Assembly: GCA_949289925.1 (NCBI GenBank)
Contig: CASEPW010000031.1
Location: 1 to 9,691, forward strand
Direction: 5' to 3'
DNA: 9,691 nt
From: an uncultured Mycoplasmataceae bacterium
GTDB taxonomy: Bacteria; Bacillota_I; Bacilli_A; Mycoplasmatales; Mycoplasmoidaceae
This document shows positions 8,001-9,691 of the stretch, in pieces. The notes under the pieces were generated by a model. That model searched no databases. It was not told where the DNA came from and saw only the letters and a list, made by a program, of their open reading frames with translations. The position numbers and the translations under genes were made by a program. How positions within the stretch are numbered: position 1 is the first letter of the stretch; every line of letters starts with the position of its first letter.

Positions 8001-9290
8001 ATGGCTTTTGTTGACAAATGTATAGTTGAATTAAAAGCAGGTAATGGAGGAGATGGAATAGTAGCGTGAAGACGTGAGGCACATGTCCCTTTAGGTGGTC
8101 CTGCAGGTGGAAATGGTGGAAATGGTGGAAATATCATTTTAATTGGTGATCATAATGAAAATTCATTACAAAATCTTAAATATTTAAAATCAATTAAAGC
8201 AGAAAATGGTGAAAAAGGTGATATTAAAACAATGCAAGGAAAAAGTGGTAATGACACTTATATTAAAGTTCCTATCGGTACAGTTGTGATTGATGAAAAA
8301 ACAAATTAAATATTAATTGACATTAAAGAAGATAAACAAGAATTTATAATTTGTAGAGGTGGTGAAGGTGGACATGGTAACTACCATTTTAAATCTAATA
8401 TGAATAAAGCACCTACATTGTATGAACTTGGAGATATAGGTGAATATAAAAAAGTTATTTTTACTTTAAAATATATTGCTGATGTGGGTTTAGTTGGATT
8501 ACCAAATGCTGGGAAATCAACATTTTTATCAAAAATTTCTGCAGCAAAACCTAAAATTGCTGATTATGAGTTTACAACATTAATTCCAAATTTGGGAACA
8601 ATTTATAGAGAAAACAAAAAAATTATTTTTGCTGATATTCCTGGGTTAATAGAAGGAGCTAGTGAGGGATTAGGATTAGGACATGATTTTTTAAAACATA
8701 TCGAAAGAACAAAAGTTATAATTCACATAATTTCAATGGACCCAATTAATAATGAAAATGTAATTAATGCATATGAAATTATAAACAATGAATTAAAAAA
8801 ATATAATATTGATTTAATGTCTAAACCTACTATTATAGTTTGTAATAAAATGGACACAGATGGAGCAAAAGAAAATTTTGAAATAATAAAAAAATATATA
8901 AAAAATAAAAAAGTTATAGCTATATCAGCAAAAGAAGATGAAAGTTTAGAAGAAATTGTTCAACTTGCATTTAATGAACTTAAAAAAAATAATGAAAATA
9001 CTATTATTGAGAAAAAAGTAAAAATCATTGATAAGGATTATTACAAAACAAAACAACAACAATTAGATAAAACATTAAATATTAATACACCTGAGCCAAA
9101 TGTATTTGTTGTTAAATGTGAATTTTTAAATTATTGATCTCACAAAATTCCATTAAATACACAAGATAATATGGTTAGATTTAATCAAAAAATGCAAACT
9201 GTTAATTTAGAATCAAATTTAAAATTAGCAGGTGCAAAAAAAGGAGACCTTATCATTATTGATAAAATCTCCTTTAATTTTGAAGAATAG
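8001..9290 (+). CDS. obgE: GTPase Obg/CgtA, interrupted by an in-frame TAA
   Basis: The frame 8001-9290 encodes 429 aa, the normal Obg length. The glycine-rich Obg fold fills about residues 1-158 (GGDGIVAWRREAHVPLGGPA near the start). The G domain follows: G1 GLPNAGKST (166-174), switch I threonines in FTTL, G3 DIPGL (from D212), G4 NKMD (282-285) and G5 SAK (309-311). A C-terminal OCT domain lies at about 365-429. Obg binds GTP and guides 50S assembly, and is essential in most bacteria. Codon 103 (8307-8309) is TAA, in frame on both sides, so one substitution from AAA, CAA or GAA explains it. Re-initiation, for example at ATG 8400, would give a G+OCT protein without the Obg fold. A 9-bp unit GGTGGAAAT is repeated three times at 8106-8132, encoding GGN repeats of the glycine-rich region. 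Confidence 0.93.
8307..8309 (+). other. In-frame ochre codon in obgE
   Basis: The TAA follows ...DEKTN and precedes ILIDIKEDK, inside the Obg fold, where relatives carry an ordinary residue. The reading frame is unchanged across it, so it is a point substitution and not an indel. TAA is used as a normal terminator elsewhere in this window, so general reassignment is unlikely. Confidence 0.8.
9233..9275 (-). terminator. Intrinsic terminator of the Cys-rich gene, inside the 3' end of obgE
   Basis: AAAGGAGA (9240-9247) pairs with TCTCCTTT (9268-9275), and TTATCA (9250-9255) pairs with TGATAA (9260-9265). A 2x2 internal mismatch separates the stems, and the loop is TTAT. On the minus strand the hairpin is followed directly by a run of seven T before GCACC, the form of a Rho-independent terminator. 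On the plus strand the tail is TTTAATTTT, weaker but possibly bidirectional. It lies within codons for the OCT domain. Confidence 0.55.
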
Positions 9291-9297
9291 ATGTTAA

Positions 9298-9537
9298 TTA
9301 TTCACAACAACAATTTCCGTCGCAACATGAATCATCATCATCGCAATCACAATCTTCACAACAACATTCGTCATAACTTTCTCAAAAATCTTCATCATAT
9401 TCTTTTTCATATGTTCAGATTTTAACTTGAGTTTTTATTTCTTTTAATAATGTGTTATATGCTCATTTTATATTTTCTTCAGATTTTGATAAATTTAATT
9501 CTTCTAATAATTGAATAACTTCTTCATAACTTACCAT
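9298..9537 (-). CDS. Small acidic, cysteine-rich protein (possible metal binder)
   Basis: ATG 9537..9535 to TAA 9300..9298 encodes 79 aa once TGA is read as Trp; three TGA codons hide it from a standard-code reading. The first 40 residues look helical and charged (MVSYEEVIQLLEELNLSKSE). The last 24 or so contain ten Cys and many Asp/Glu (DECCCEDCDCDDDDSCCDG, then NCCCE). A strong AAGGAGG Shine-Dalgarno sequence lies six bases before the ATG, which supports a real gene. I know no family that matches. The tail resembles a metallothionein-like metal-binding segment, but that is inference from composition. The gene converges on obgE with a 7-bp gap, and a terminator hairpin in the obgE 3' end suits its transcript. 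Confidence 0.75.
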
Positions 9538-9543
9538 AGTAGT

Positions 9544-9550
9544 CCTCCTT
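9544..9550 (-). promoter_or_regulatory. Shine-Dalgarno sequence AAGGAGG of the Cys-rich gene
   Basis: Minus-strand AAGGAGG at 9550..9544 is six bases from the ATG at 9537. It is the strongest ribosome binding site in the window, and argues for efficient translation of this small protein. Confidence 0.7.
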
Positions 9551-9612
9551 ATTTATGATATTATTATTACATAAAATATATTTTTTTGTAAAATATTTGC
9601 AAAATATTATCA

Positions 9613-9640
9613 TTGGAAAGTTAAAATTTAACACTTTCAT
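9613..9640 (+). repeat. Solo copy of the IS-end-like sequence
   Basis: TTGGAAAGTTAAAATTTAAC followed by ACTTTCAT matches the first 28 bases of the copy at 9649-9676 in direct orientation, with two mismatches and a 36-bp period. It may be a remnant end of an earlier insertion or an IR-like target beside which the next copy inserted. The core can form an imperfect hairpin (AAAGT..TTAAA against TTTAACACTTT). Confidence 0.6.
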
Positions 9641-9645
9641 AGGAT

Positions 9646-9691
9646 TCTTTGGAAAGATAAAATTTAACACTTTTATAACTATAATTATTAG
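9646..9691 (+). repeat. Inverted repeat, right copy (probable IS end)
   Basis: This is the inverted counterpart of 53-98 (45 of 46 bases). In the left copy the conserved stretch is followed by a Shine-Dalgarno sequence and an ATG. By analogy an identical gene should start about 15-20 bp beyond the right edge on the plus strand, so the two elements would point outward. Confidence 0.7.

Noticed and set aside
7508..8137. A longer 209-aa version of YbeY starting inside obgE antisense
   Set aside because: The extra N-terminal part is antisense to the glycine-rich obgE codons (hence its Pro-rich look). YbeY homology begins at ATG 7939, and a -10 box precedes that start.
9613..9676. CRISPR-like array of two repeats with 36-bp period
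   Set aside because: There are only two units, they extend into an IS-end-like sequence repeated at the far edge, and the 8-bp gap is not a spacer.
53..9691. Composite transposon carrying cargo genes
   Set aside because: The segment holds core genes such as obgE and ybeY, and the probable IS copies face outward in inverted orientation. Chromosomal IS insertion on both sides is simpler than mobilised cargo.

Overview
The window comes from a mollicute (Mycoplasma/Spiroplasma/Mesoplasma relatives) that reads UGA as tryptophan. The DNA is very AT-rich. Every long reading frame is interrupted by TGA at sites where Trp fits, and TAA/TAG end the genes. A standard-code reading cuts the genes into pieces; with code 4 a compact gene set appears. 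I cannot name the genus from sequence alone.

Layout from left to right. 1-98: the 5' end of a probable insertion-sequence gene running off the left edge on the minus strand, with its upstream end sequence. 152-790 (+): an unidentified 212-aa membrane protein. It overlaps, through TAATG, an HI0933/YhiN-type flavoprotein (790-1988, +) broken by one -1 frameshift. About 1974-3300 (-): a decayed lipoprotein gene with BspA-type leucine-rich repeats, carrying several stops and frameshifts. It lies just downstream of an unidentified 235-aa protein (3323-4030, -). Divergent from that is a 147-aa zinc-ribbon protein resembling a transposase N-terminus (4061-4504, +), followed by a 999-aa P2-type cation ATPase (4519-7518, +) with an unusual C-terminal extension. 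ybeY (7508-7939, -) converges on the ATPase and diverges from obgE (8001-9290, +). obgE is intact along its whole length except for one in-frame TAA. A 79-aa Cys/Asp-rich protein (9298-9537, -) converges on obgE. 9613-9691 carries two copies of the sequence found at 53-98, in inverted orientation to it.

Functionally the window mixes conserved core genes (ybeY for rRNA maturation, obgE for 50S assembly, possibly the YhiN-type flavoprotein for rRNA modification) with a cation pump, surface-protein remnants and mobile DNA. Three features deserve most attention: the near-identical 46-bp inverted repeats that bracket the segment; a recurring promoter layout in which a -10 box sits 6-7 nt before the ATG with no Shine-Dalgarno sequence (leaderless transcripts); and the number of lesions, including one in the normally essential obgE.
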